Shown in pieces: positions 10,222-20,480 of a DNA stretch of 64,000 bases. The first letter of the stretch is position 1, and each line of letters begins with the position of its first letter. The position numbers and the translations under genes are program-made. Location of the stretch: assembly GCF_000787575.1 (NCBI RefSeq), contig NW_012236527.1, positions 1,255,195 to 1,319,194 on the forward strand. Direction: 5' to 3'. The notes under the pieces are model-generated. The model saw nothing but the letters and a program-made list of their open reading frames with translations, was not told where the DNA came from and searched no databases. The DNA is from Acytostelium subglobosum LB1. Lineage: Eukaryota > Evosea > Eumycetozoa > Acytosteliales > Acytosteliaceae.

Positions 10222-11158
10222 ATGAATAAAGACGAACAATCTAGAGTTGTTGTGATCACTGGTGCTAGTTCAGGCATTGGTGAAGCACTAGCATATATCT
10301 ACGCAAGCAAGAAACAGACCACGTTGGTATTGGCATCAAGAGATGTCACCAAACTCAATGTTGTAGCCAAGAAGTGCAAGCAACTAGGTTGCAATCAATG
10401 TATAGTGATTGGCTACGACGCAGCCAAACAATCAGATTGCCAGTATGTCTCAAGAGGGACACTCATGACATTCTTCAACATTCGCTAACATGTGAACTAC
10501 ATCGCAATGTAGGAGCTTGATTGAACAGACCATCAAACGATTCAAAAAGATTGACTTGCTCATACTTAATGCTGGCGTGTCATATCATAACCTATTCACA
10601 GCGACTGAGAACCTCTCTGTCTATCGCGACATGATGAACATCAACTTCTTTGGATACATGTACACAACATATTATGCACTTCCTCATATGATCAGTCAAT
10701 CAAGTGGTGCCAATGCTACAAAGCCACAGATTGCCGTCGTTTCGTCGGTGTCTGGTGAGCTGGGACTGCCTCTGCGGGCAGGCTACTGCGCGTCAAAGTT
10801 TGCAGTCAATGGCTTCTTTGAGTCACTGCGCATGGAGGTGCCTCAGGTGGACTTTACAATGCTGCTGCCGACCTCTGTCAACACACCAATGCGCACTCAC
10901 TCTCTTGGTGCCACCGAGAAGAAGTCCGTTCAGTTCAATGAGGACGAGAGCAAGAGGATGTCATTGGAGGATTGCTGCAACATTATGGTATCATCAATCG
11001 AGGGCAGACGCAAGAAGGTCGTCTTCCCATTCAGCAACTATCTGGCCACAGTCATCAAACCCATCTTCCCATCCTTCATTGAGAAGATGGCTCTAAAGAA
11101 GGCAGGTGGATCAGTGAGCGCATCATCGACACGACCTCAGCTCAAGGCCAAGCTCTAG
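10222..11158 (+). CDS. Short-chain dehydrogenase/reductase (DHRS7/11beta-HSD-like)
   Basis: Classical SDR oxidoreductase, NAD(P)-dependent; the substrate cannot be told from sequence. Exons 10222-10442 and 10513-11158 give 288 residues (intron 70 bp, GTATGT donor). Seen: the cofactor-binding TGASSGIG (13-20), the structural NAG (93-95), the catalytic Ser in VVSSVSGE (about 151-154) and the YCASK active site with Y165 and K169. The C-terminus has a mildly hydrophobic stretch (SNYLATVIKPIFPSFI), which may attach to membranes, as in DHRS7-type lipid or steroid dehydrogenases. The stop is only 12 bp from the stop of convergent INTS9, so the 3' untranslated regions must overlap. Confidence 0.9.
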
Positions 11159-11170
11159 GCGTCATCATCA

Positions 11171-13624
11171 TCACAAGTTTATTAAACTCTCTGCGATGAT
11201 ATCCATAATGGTTCTTCTGGTCTCCTCACTGCAGGTCTCGATGCTAGCATTGGATGGTGACAGTCGAACGATGGTCTCCTCCTGTTTGCCAGCCACAACA
11301 TGTCTGATTGTAATGGTTGCCGATGCATTGGAGTTGAGTCTACTCGACTCACTCTCCATGTCTGTCGTAACATTCTTGAATCCCTTCTACAGGTTGGATT
11401 AGATGTCAGTCAGTCACGTCATGATAATTGTGCTGTAGTCGGAATGGATCACTTACGACACCGAGTTGCTTGATGATCGCTTCTACAGAGAGTGTTCCCC
11501 ACAATAGCTTCTCCTTCCAGTGGGATAGACGACTACGATCGGAGAATGTAGGGTTGGACAGGACGTATTGACTGTCATTGAGTGATAGAACAGCCTCAAC
11601 TTGTGCCACCGTGATGCTGTCTTCGCCATTATTGGAAGTGTTGTTCTCAAAGAGTGTCTTGGGTTGTATCTGTTGTGCCAGTGAACTGTCTATATGTCCA
11701 TGTTCGAAACGTTGTCGATTGTTTGATTGGACCTTGATCACATCAGTTGGATTGAGTATAGTCGTCACGCCTTCTCTTCCATTCGATTGTTTGTTCTTTA
11801 GTGCATCTGAATGAATGTGAAGTTGTTAGTCATTGTCCATCCTGGGTGGAAGGAACCAATCCAAGACGACTACATACATTGGTATTGATAAGGTATTAAT
11901 AGTGTGCTTGGGGATAGTTCCTGGATTAGATCATTGGCCTCTGAATGGCCTAGACGTGGATCGATAGGGATGAACTGAACACGACACTGTAGATTTCCAA
12001 ATGGTAACAGTGTCTTCTTAAAGTCGTATTCCGGTTCAATGAAGAGTATGGCGTTCTTTGGATTCTCCCCCCAGAGGTTGATCATATGTACAACATCTCC
12101 CATTCTGCATGATGGATGTCCAACAAACATAACACTTCCATCTGATTGATTGATTGTGATTGATAGTCAGCCAGTGTCCGCGTCACCACTCATTTTGATC
12201 GATGGCAGCCATACTTACCCTTTGGAAGGAAGTTTGAGGATATATGTTGAAGTGGAGTGAAGTGTTGATTGCGTATCATGTCTTGATGGAGGAATGGTGC
12301 TTCGGGCATGTATGATCGCTCCTTCTTGGCCCGACTCAGCCACTCGGAGTAGATGTCAGCATATGATAACACGGACTTTGATACAGGGGAGCAGTAGTAC
12401 ATGTTGGCAAATGTCAGTCCGACCTTGCTAAGATACTCGGAGAGCGGTTCGAACAGATCGAGCACCGTACCACATGAGTAGGTAGGTATCAGAACGTTTC
12501 CACCACTGCTCAATGTACTGCCAATTGTTGACAACAACTCCTGGATGGCATCACCAAATGGCAACTGATACTGTGCCATTTTGGCAACGAGGAGCACGTC
12601 CGGCTTGGCAATTGATTCGCGATCCAATGGTTCAGGATAGCGAGAGCTATAATGTGATGAGTCGGACAAGTAAACAAACTTCTCTGAGCTTGACTCGACA
12701 ATCCAGTTTGAGCCGCCCAAGCAGTATCCAGAGCTAACAGCTCTGATTGAGAATCCGTAGAAGTGCTGGATCAGGTGGAGTGGAGGGCATGTTGGTTAGA
12801 CACTGTATGGGCTGGCGCGATAGATAAAGATACATACAAGATGCTCATTGAAGCGCACTGTTTGTACCTTCTCAAAGCACTTCTCTGTGTCCAAGTTGTT
12901 GTATAGCTCGCGCCAGTGTGGCGCATACTTGAAGGCACTGTGAGCCTGTGCTGCGCCAATCTGTTTAAGTAAGCTACTCGATTGCCAATGTTGATTCCTC
13001 GATGTCTTGTTGTGCTTGTCATACTGTATCATCTCATCCAGTAGCAGTCTGTGAATGTGATTGTTTCAAGGTTAGGACTTGATTGATTGAATGAGTGATT
13101 GAGTAATGATGATGGACATACTTGCCAAGCTGGACTGAGGGTTCGGTTGCATAGATCTTGCCATTGAATGAGGTGTACTCGGTGATGTATGGCAGTGCAA
13201 AGAGGTTGGTGTAGTTGGACAACAGGATGATGTCCACAGTGGCAAAGTCAATGAGATCGAACTGTGGCGTATGATACTTGATGCCAGCGTCTATATATAC
13301 AATGTTATTGATACTCTTGAAACAACTACTATTCTTCAATGAGTTATCTGTTGTTGACGTCGATGATGTTGATGCGGTAGATGCTGTAGATGTCGATGTT
13401 GCCGTTGACTTGCAATTAACAACAGGTGACACTGGTAAGAATTGTAACAAAGAAGTACATTCCAATGAGCAATCTAACAATATTCTACAGTTCTTAAAGT
13501 GTAACAGATAGCATGATGACGATGGTGTCAGACCTAGACTACTCTGCAATTGATTGAATGAGTGATTGATTGTGAGTATGATTGTTTGTTGGTCAATGAT
13601 TGACTTGAATCATACCAGCTTCAT
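11171..13624 (-). CDS. ints9: Integrator complex subunit 9
   Basis: Non-catalytic metallo-beta-lactamase/beta-CASP partner of INTS11 in the nuclear Integrator endonuclease complex, which cleaves nascent snRNA and other RNA polymerase II transcripts. Seven exons (13616-13624, 13122-13543, 12838-13048, 12219-12765, 11878-12141, 11457-11806, 11171-11386) give 672 residues (human 658). The first coding exon is only 9 nt (Met-Lys-Leu), as expected from human INTS9, which starts MKL. Seen: SNYTNLFALPYITEYTSF in place of a catalytic HxHxDH, ATEPSVQLG, SSGYCLGGSNWIVES, GGNVLIPTYSCG, FVGHPSCRMGDVVH and PIDPRLGHSE, all colinear with human INTS9. Lack of zinc ligands is normal for this subunit. Four TGA stops stand in tandem at its end. 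Confidence 0.95.
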
Positions 13625-13701
13625 AGTATCTGTTGGATTATGTTTATGATGTATATCAATATATATATGATTGACAATGCAATGAAGGTCAGTCAAGTGC
13701 A

Positions 13702-13772
13702 CTTCACTCTTAAAACCCTCAACCCTAACCCTCAACCCTCAACCCTTGCCCTCGCCCTCGCCCTCGACCATT
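13702..13772 (+). repeat. Degenerate CCCTCAA/CCCTAA and CCCTCG repeat (telomere-like)
   Basis: Run of about ten C-rich units (CCCTCAA, CCCTAAC, CCCTTG, CCCTCG) 80-150 bp upstream of the INTS9 ATG. On the INTS9 coding strand it is G-rich and could form a G-quadruplex. It resembles degenerate interstitial telomere-type sequence. Confidence 0.7.
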
Positions 13773-13880
13773 TGAAGAGTGACACTTTCAGGAATACATT
13801 CGAAGATAAGAGATAATACCTCTCTTATGTTAGGTTTTAATAATAATATTAGATATATAGAGATAAAGATAATAGGATGT

Positions 13881-16011
13881 TTAAACTCCACCTTGTGGAT
13901 CAACAAACAATGGATTCACTTGGTTGTTGGGACTTGGTTGATATAATGGATTCATGTTGGTACCGGTATTGGTCATGTTACGATGTTGGTTCCAGTGATC
14001 ATAACCCTTCTTGCCACCATAGATTAGAGCGGCAAGTGCAACGGCTGCGGCTACGACTACACCGGCAATGACACCAGTCGAGATGACTGCAGCCTTGTTA
14101 CACTTGAATGGCTTGGGATCAAACTCGTGGAACTCACATGCCTGTGTGACGTTGTTACAGATGCCGTATGAGCAGTCGGGGTTGTCGGCAACACAACGAT
14201 GCTCCAGCACCACACATCCTAGACGGTCGTCACAGAAGGCGTCGATACAGAAGTTGTCCGAGGAACAGGTGATGTTCTTGGTGGTGCATCCCTTGCCTGG
14301 CTCACAGAAGGAGTTGAGGCAAAGGCTGGTGGGCTCTGGGCATGTGGTCTGGTTGTGGATACATCCTGCAACCGAGTCACACGAGTCGATGGTGCAAGGA
14401 TCGTTGTCATCACAAGACACTGGCAGGTAGTCGCAGGTGCCGTTGGTGCACACTTGGTTCGTGCAAATGTTTCCGTCGTCCTTGCAGGTCGCACTGTTGT
14501 CGACACAAGTACCGGCTTGGCAGGTCTGGCATCCAGAGCACGACTTGGGAGTGTGCTTGATCTCACCGTTGGTCTCATCACAAGTGTCATCAGTGCAAGG
14601 ATCATTGTCGTTGATCAATGGATCCTTGGTATAGTTGCATGCACCTTTGTCCCAGGTGTTGAGATAACAGTTCTTTGGCTTGCAAGAGCTGCACTCACTT
14701 GGTGGAATGACAGTGTTGACACACTTTCCAGCGACACATTGCGAGCGAGTGCAGTTGTCAGGTGGGGTGCACACCATCGACTTGGAGACACATCCCTTGA
14801 CTGGGTCACAGGAGTAGATCTGGCATGGATCGTTTCCAGTGCAGTTCTTTGGTGTATCGATACACTTGTCGGCGGCGCCGCCAGTGCCTGCCTGGCAGAC
14901 CGAGTTGGTGCATGGTGTTGAGGTACACAAGTCGAAGCTCTGGCATCCAGAGCCCTCAACACAGACAGGTGGCTTCTTGCAGGTCTTTTGTGGACAGGTC
15001 ACAGCAGTCTTGTTACCACATGGGTGGTCAACATCTGAGCACTGGTAGTTGAAACAGGTGGATGTAAGAGCGCACTTGACTGGTGTGTGAGTGCAGTAGT
15101 TCTTATAGTTGTCCTTGGTGATGCCTGGAGTGTTGGGCTTGGGACAGGCATCGATGGTGCAAGGGTTTCCATCATTACAGTCAACTGCGGCATTGCAGCA
15201 CTCTCCGACACCGTTGCAGGTGCCACAGTAGTCTCTCTGGCATTGGACCATGATGTTGGTGTCAAAGTAAATCTTGGAGCTGTAGGTGTGACGCTCACAG
15301 AAGTACAAGTCGAACGAGTAGATCTGGCCCTTTACGAGTCCAGATATAGTGGACAGCTTGATGTAGCCATACTCTGCACTGTGGACTCCACCGATATCGA
15401 CTACCAACTTGTTGTTGATGAAGATCCAGACGTCATCGTCACCGAGGAAGTTGAACTCTTCATTGCCAGCATAGGTGAAGAATGAGTTCCACTTCATGCA
15501 GAAATGGTAGTTCTGGTAGTTGTCTGAGCGATCGGCGTAGTTACGGTAGCTCTTGTCAACGTCCCATCCCTTGTAGTTGATTGGGAAGAACTTCTCGTTG
15601 GAATAAGAGTAGGCGGTCTTGTTCTTGGTGAGTGAGAGGTTGAATTGGAGTGGTTTGTTGATACCGTTTGTTGGTTGGAAGAATGATGGGAACAGGGATG
15701 GGTCCACAATACAAGAATCATCACCACGGTTGGGGTTTAGACGGGGAATCTTGTCGTTTGGAAGATCCTCGAGGACAGTGTTTAGACTGAGTCCATCACT
15801 ACATGTTTGGAAATTCTCATTCTTTGATGGATGATGGTCATAAACTTGTACAGTAATATCCAGATCTTTAAATGTTGTTTAATTGATTGTAAAGTTAGTA
15901 TTTGTTTTAGTCCAATCAATTAATTGTTAACTTACCTTGACCATTGGACACCATGGAGCATATTAATATAACCAATATAATATTGGCAAGTATGAATTTG
16001 TACAGAGACAT
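13881..16011 (-). CDS. psi-family protein: signal peptide, PA14/fibro-slime domain, Cys-rich repeats, membrane anchor
   Basis: Member of the dictyostelid psi family (prespore-cell-inducing factor relatives). Exons 15936-16011 and 13881-15865 (intron 70 bp) give 686 residues. Seen: a signal peptide (hydrophobic run about residues 5-22), a fibro-slime/PA14 region with YHFCMKWNSFFTY, FLGDDDVWIFINNKLVVDIGG and GQIYSFDLYFCERH, then many Cys-rich repeats of the type NDNDPCTDDTCD/CNDGNPCTIDAC, and a C-terminal hydrophobic helix (VISTGVIAGVVVAAAVALAA) followed by a short cytoplasmic tail with Asn and Pro. It is thus probably a cell-surface protein whose extracellular part may be shed. Psi proteins are known to act in cell-type signalling; which paralogue this is cannot be told. 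Confidence 0.9.
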
Positions 16012-17214
16012 TCTTTAAAGAATTATTATTGTCTCTTCAATCAATTAATTAATTAATCAAATAAATAAAGTATGAATGTATTAATGTATGAATATGATGA
16101 TGAAGGTGGAGGGTCAACTAGTAGGTAGTTAATATGAGAACAAGGTTGATTGTATGAATGATCGGTACGGGTACGGGTATGTTGTGGTTATATAAGTATA
16201 TTTGAATTAATGTAACAACGATGTAATGATACTAGATCACAATAGAGATAATAATAATTTGTGTTAATGTTGTGATTGATGTAAGAATAATTCTGCCTTT
16301 GTGGCTATTAAATAATATTTGCTCCCATCACGAAGTGTCTTGTCGTGTCGCGTTGTGTCTGGATGATCAAGTGTGTCAAAGACAAAGTACCCCTCCCCCA
16401 ACCATCAACCTCAATCACTGACCAATCAATCCTCTCACAGTCTTTGACTAACTCACACTAACTCTATCAAAGAACGACAAACAGACAGACAATCACTAAA
16501 ATTTATTATTATTAGTGTCGACAACCACCCGGGAGCATGTGTTTGCAACAGAGGTTGTCAATCGTCAGGGCAACTGGTGTGATGTTTGAGGTGCAGTCCC
16601 GCGGGACCTTTGCATCCTCCCCCAACAGTGTACCATCTTAAACACCTTGACGTCGTTTGGCAATTTTGAGCACAAAAACGAGATCTCGATCGCCCCCAAA
16701 CATCAATATGAAAGCTTTCGACAACTGAACCCAGCTCTAATTTGATAGCCACTGCTCTGTTGGTCATTTATTGGTCGTTCGTTGATGCGCGTTTGGGGGG
16801 AGTACCACACACGGTCAAGGAATGATCCTGAACCGTCGAGGCTCTCGTGGTTGTTGGATAAACGGTGTTCATCATTTTTGAGGTGGTACTAAGAGTGGTC
16901 CACCTCAGATGAGGTATCGATCCCAAACCAAACACGAAAGTTAGAGATGCATGTATGACATCAATAAGAATGACACTCATTTTTCCAAGTTGAGGGAATG
17001 AGCACAATAACATTATCCAGCCTTGTTAGTAACTAAAAATACATCCTCTTTTTAAGTGAATTGGAAGATGATGTATTAACCACCAGGTAATTCGTCCATC
17101 CCTCCCCAACTTTAATATTATTACATGTATATTATTACAAACAAAATAGTCTTTGATCAACCCTTGATCGATTGGTTGTCACGACTTTTTGCCCCATTTG
17201 TTGGTGTCTATCTA
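16012..17214. other. Spacer with an unidentified GC-richer block (about 16500-17030)
   Basis: The first 500 bp are AT-rich promoter-like sequence of the psi gene. From about 16500 to 17030 base composition rises and the text becomes non-repetitive. It includes a 7-bp inverted pair (GACAACC at 16520, GGTTGTC at 16553), a perfect 12-bp palindrome GTCCCGCGGGAC (16596-16607) and a stem-capable GAGGTGG...CCACCTC near 16880-16910. Two minus-strand open frames (about 69 and 81 codons) show no known motif. It may be a non-coding gene or a dispersed repeat; I cannot name it. Confidence 0.4.
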
Positions 17215-17451
17215 TTACCACATTCTCCAATATGCTGTTACATGATTAGAAGATTGTTCAATTGATGACGGCAGTGGACTTGAGACTTGGGTGGTGGTCG
17301 AGTTGGATACTGGTTTTGGTCCATTGGATGTTGATGGCATCGAGGTGAAGTTACCAAGGTTTCTAAGGGAGTCTAGAGATCATACATTATATTTAGTTAA
17401 TTGATCATTCAATTCTTTATCAATAACATTAAACTTACTAATAATGGTCAT
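17215..17451 (-). CDS. Small Ser/Asn/Pro-rich protein, HssA/B-like start (56 aa)
   Basis: Two exons, 17439-17451 (13 nt) and 17215-17372, with a 66-bp intron (GTAAGT donor, CTCTAG acceptor), give 56 residues beginning MTIINSLRNLGNF and rich in Ser, Thr, Pro and Asn. A tiny first exon encoding MTI followed by a spliced Ser-rich body is typical of the large dictyostelid HssA/B/2C/7E family of small developmental proteins. The Gly/Cys-rich end of that family is missing here, so membership is tentative. The flanking DNA has no other gene. A TATAAATA-type box lies about 95 bp upstream (near 17548), readable on either strand. Confidence 0.5.
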
Positions 17452-20040
17452 TTTTTATGAGTTATAGTTAATTAGTTGTACAGTTAGTAATACAATATAT
17501 TATAGATTGGAAATTGACTGGATGTTATAGTTGTGATCACTCGAGTATAAATAGTGAGGGGTACCTAATACTATAGTTGATCACTAACTAAACTTAAGTA
17601 GTTATACTACCCTACATTACCAACTACCCTCCCACCTACATACCCATCAATCAATTTACAACCATTCCTCAAACGCTTCTTTTAAAGATGATCAACAGTG
17701 TTGTTCTCGTTATTGTCTATAGGAACTCTGACGGATATCTCAAGGGTCGGGGGTGGGTAGTTGGCTCACGGCTCACTACCAAACTCCATATTAATTAACC
17801 AGCAGTTGGTTAGTTTGATCAAGGGTGGTAACCATATTGGGGAATATTGATGATGTAAGAGGTGGTCCATATAGTTGTCATCAAATTCCACAATTTCCAT
17901 TACAGTTAGAACTGATAATTACTATCATGATGGGTTGATGGGTCGTCACCAAACCCTCCCTCCTACATATATCAATCAATCAATCAACACACACTTCTAA
18001 AACGATCAGTCATTCAATCACAAACAAACACTCATACACCACACTCACACCCACATCCACACATTTGTCGGGTAATCATTCAATCAATCAATCAATCAAT
18101 TAAGGGTTAATCAATCAATATTGACGATAACAACAAGGGTAAAAGGACGAAGATGATGTATACATGTTGTTGTTGATGCTGCTGTTGAGTTATTGAGTGA
18201 CTGGTCTTTTGGTAGTTGATTGGACTTTCTTTGACTGTTGTTGAAATAATAATATATATTATTAATTACTTCGTTGGTATTGTTGTCATTGTTGTAGAGT
18301 TGTTGTTGTTGTTGTTGTATGCTTAGATGTCACTAAACAATGTGATGTTCACCAAGAGTCATAACCTTGTTGTGTCTCCCTCTCAACATAATGTTATGAT
18401 GCGAACTAGCAACTTATGAAGTTGTGTGGCTGTATTCTAGAACAATATGAGTCGTAATCAAACCCATGATGTACTTTGAGCTTGACAGGTTGAGATACCT
18501 CCTTGATATCCTTGTAATTGTTTGACTAAACAATAATGATGTGATTCCTATGACCCGGGACATCATGTAGCCAACCATATCAAAGTTAAATGATGATGAT
18601 AGGTTGTGGATTGTTCCTTCGAAAAGAAAGTATTCGTCTTTCAAGTAATGATCACATCATCAACCTAATAAACCTCAATCATACCTGTACCTCCGAGGTC
18701 AATGGGTGCCCAAAGACAAACAGCCGTGGTCAAATGATGTCACTGATCCAATGACCAATGCCATCCAACACTCTTCAGATAATAACAATAATAATCAATC
18801 AATCAAAAGTTATGTGTGTTTGTTTCACCTTTGCATCATTCACTGAATCAACTCACAAATACATGAGCGAGCCCTCTGCACTGTTTTGTGTTCAAAAACA
18901 AAACTTAAAACTAAACAGCCCACAGGTCCATCAGTCTTAATAAGGTAAGTGTTTTGATCAAAAACCCACAAAACACATACTATTACCCAATGGTAAGGTT
19001 TAGGATAGGATTGGTTGGGATTCTAAAGGACAATCTAGACCAGGAAAAAGTGAGTAACTGCGCTTCTTTTTTGTTGATGGTGGCGTTGTTGATAGTGATC
19101 ACACGTGTGCCGTATCTTTCATTTGAGGACTCATAATATTATTCTGCCCTAATACTGCGTCAATCAAAAGGTAATGTTATCTCCCTCCCGCTCAATACCT
19201 ACGAACCACCAATCACCTTGTGTATGGAAGTGAGTGTGTGTGATAGTGTGTGTATGATTGGATGTGATTGTGTGTGTGTGTGTGTGTGTGAGTGTCTCTA
19301 TCCCTTGGACCGGACCGTCATACGCACACACACACTCACTTCCATCAGAGCACTAACTCAGTGGACATTATATATACCACATAATAATTCAATCATTATG
19401 ATAATAGAGAAACTAGTTGTCCAATTATCATAATCAGAACACTGTTCTCTCTTCCTAGTGATGTTGTTGTGTAAGCATGCATTCCTACCCTAGCTAGGGT
19501 AGCGAGCTGTAGCTCTCATCACCATGGTGAAGATAATGGAGATAGAATATTTGGTCATACCATCTATGGACATTTGTTGTTGATTATATATCTTTGAGAC
19601 CATCCTTCAATCACTTCTGTAAACATCATTCATTCATTCATTCATTCATTCAATCATTCTTTCATTCTCACTTTCAATCATTCATTCCTTCGTACTTTGT
19701 CTCTTTCAGAATTCAAGAGTTCACAGGACCATTCAATCTTAACAGCAATTAACGAATAACAACTTACTTAATCAAGTCATCACGATCAATTTCAATTAAT
19801 CAATATCTCTCTTGTTTATAACAAACTTAGAGTATTCATTTGTACAAACGACCAATCAACCCAAATAAGGTAAGATTGATTGGAGCTCACATATATGCAA
19901 ACTCGTTCGGTCCCCCTCCCCCAAGACGACTAACTCATTGATTGATCCATCATCAACACCCACTACTTAGCACCTTAGCACTACACTATCCACCCGACCC
20001 GATCGACCCGAACAAACCACACCACACTAGACACGACAAG
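17452..20040. other. Long gene-poor region upstream of dstA
   Basis: About 2.6 kb without a convincing protein gene. It holds ATCA/CATT repeats (17975-17990, 18078-18110, 19626-19660), a long inverted repeat with TG/CA runs (19224-19345) and a 16-bp palindrome (19486-19501). A 76-codon frame on the minus strand at 18414-18644 is hydrophobic but not recognisable. Much of the right half is likely promoter and 5' UTR of STATa, a developmentally regulated gene. Confidence 0.5.
19224..19345 (+). repeat. Inverted repeat with 19-bp perfect arms, hairpin-capable
   Basis: ATGGAAGTGAGTGTGTGTG at 19224-19242 is the exact reverse complement of 19327-19345. The 84-nt spacer includes a (TG)n run (about 19270-19290) and CA-rich text, so pairing could extend further. 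The transcript of either strand would form a hairpin of about 120 nt. Confidence 0.75.
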
Positions 20041-20415
20041 ATGACCAAAAAGAGAACTATAGAGGCACTTCAAGCGGACGACAGCCCGTCTTCATCCAAT
20101 CAATCAAACGCCAACACAAGCTTTCCAGACATCAAGGCAGAGGTTGATGATCTTTCAGCCGATGGATTCACAACCAGTGATGACCTGCTCTCACTTATGA
20201 CCTTCCTAGAGTAAGTTTGAGGTGATCGTTTGGCCCAGGGTGGCAGCCCATCACTCATCACACTCTAACTAACTCTCTTTAGCAATGGATCACAGTCGTC
20301 ATTCATTATGAAGAATGATCCAAACTCATCGCCAGCTGGAAACTTGTTTGAAATGCATCATCACCAACAGCAACAGGCCCAACTCCATCATCACCAACAA
20401 CAGATGCAACAACAT

Positions 20416-20480
<65 letters not shown>

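Noticed and set aside
16558-17013. Two minus-strand frames (69 and 81 codons) in the GC-richer block
   Set aside because: No motif or sensible protein composition; more likely non-coding.
18414-18644. 76-codon hydrophobic frame on the minus strand
   Set aside because: A plausible splice donor exists upstream, but the only joinable frame meets a stop without an ATG and no family is recognised; kept only as a remark under the spacer.
18950-19136. AACCCACAA (18963) as a DUSE-like element of a small RNA gene, and a 60-codon frame beside it
   Set aside because: No TATA box or recognisable RNA at the expected distance; a 9-mer match alone is weak.
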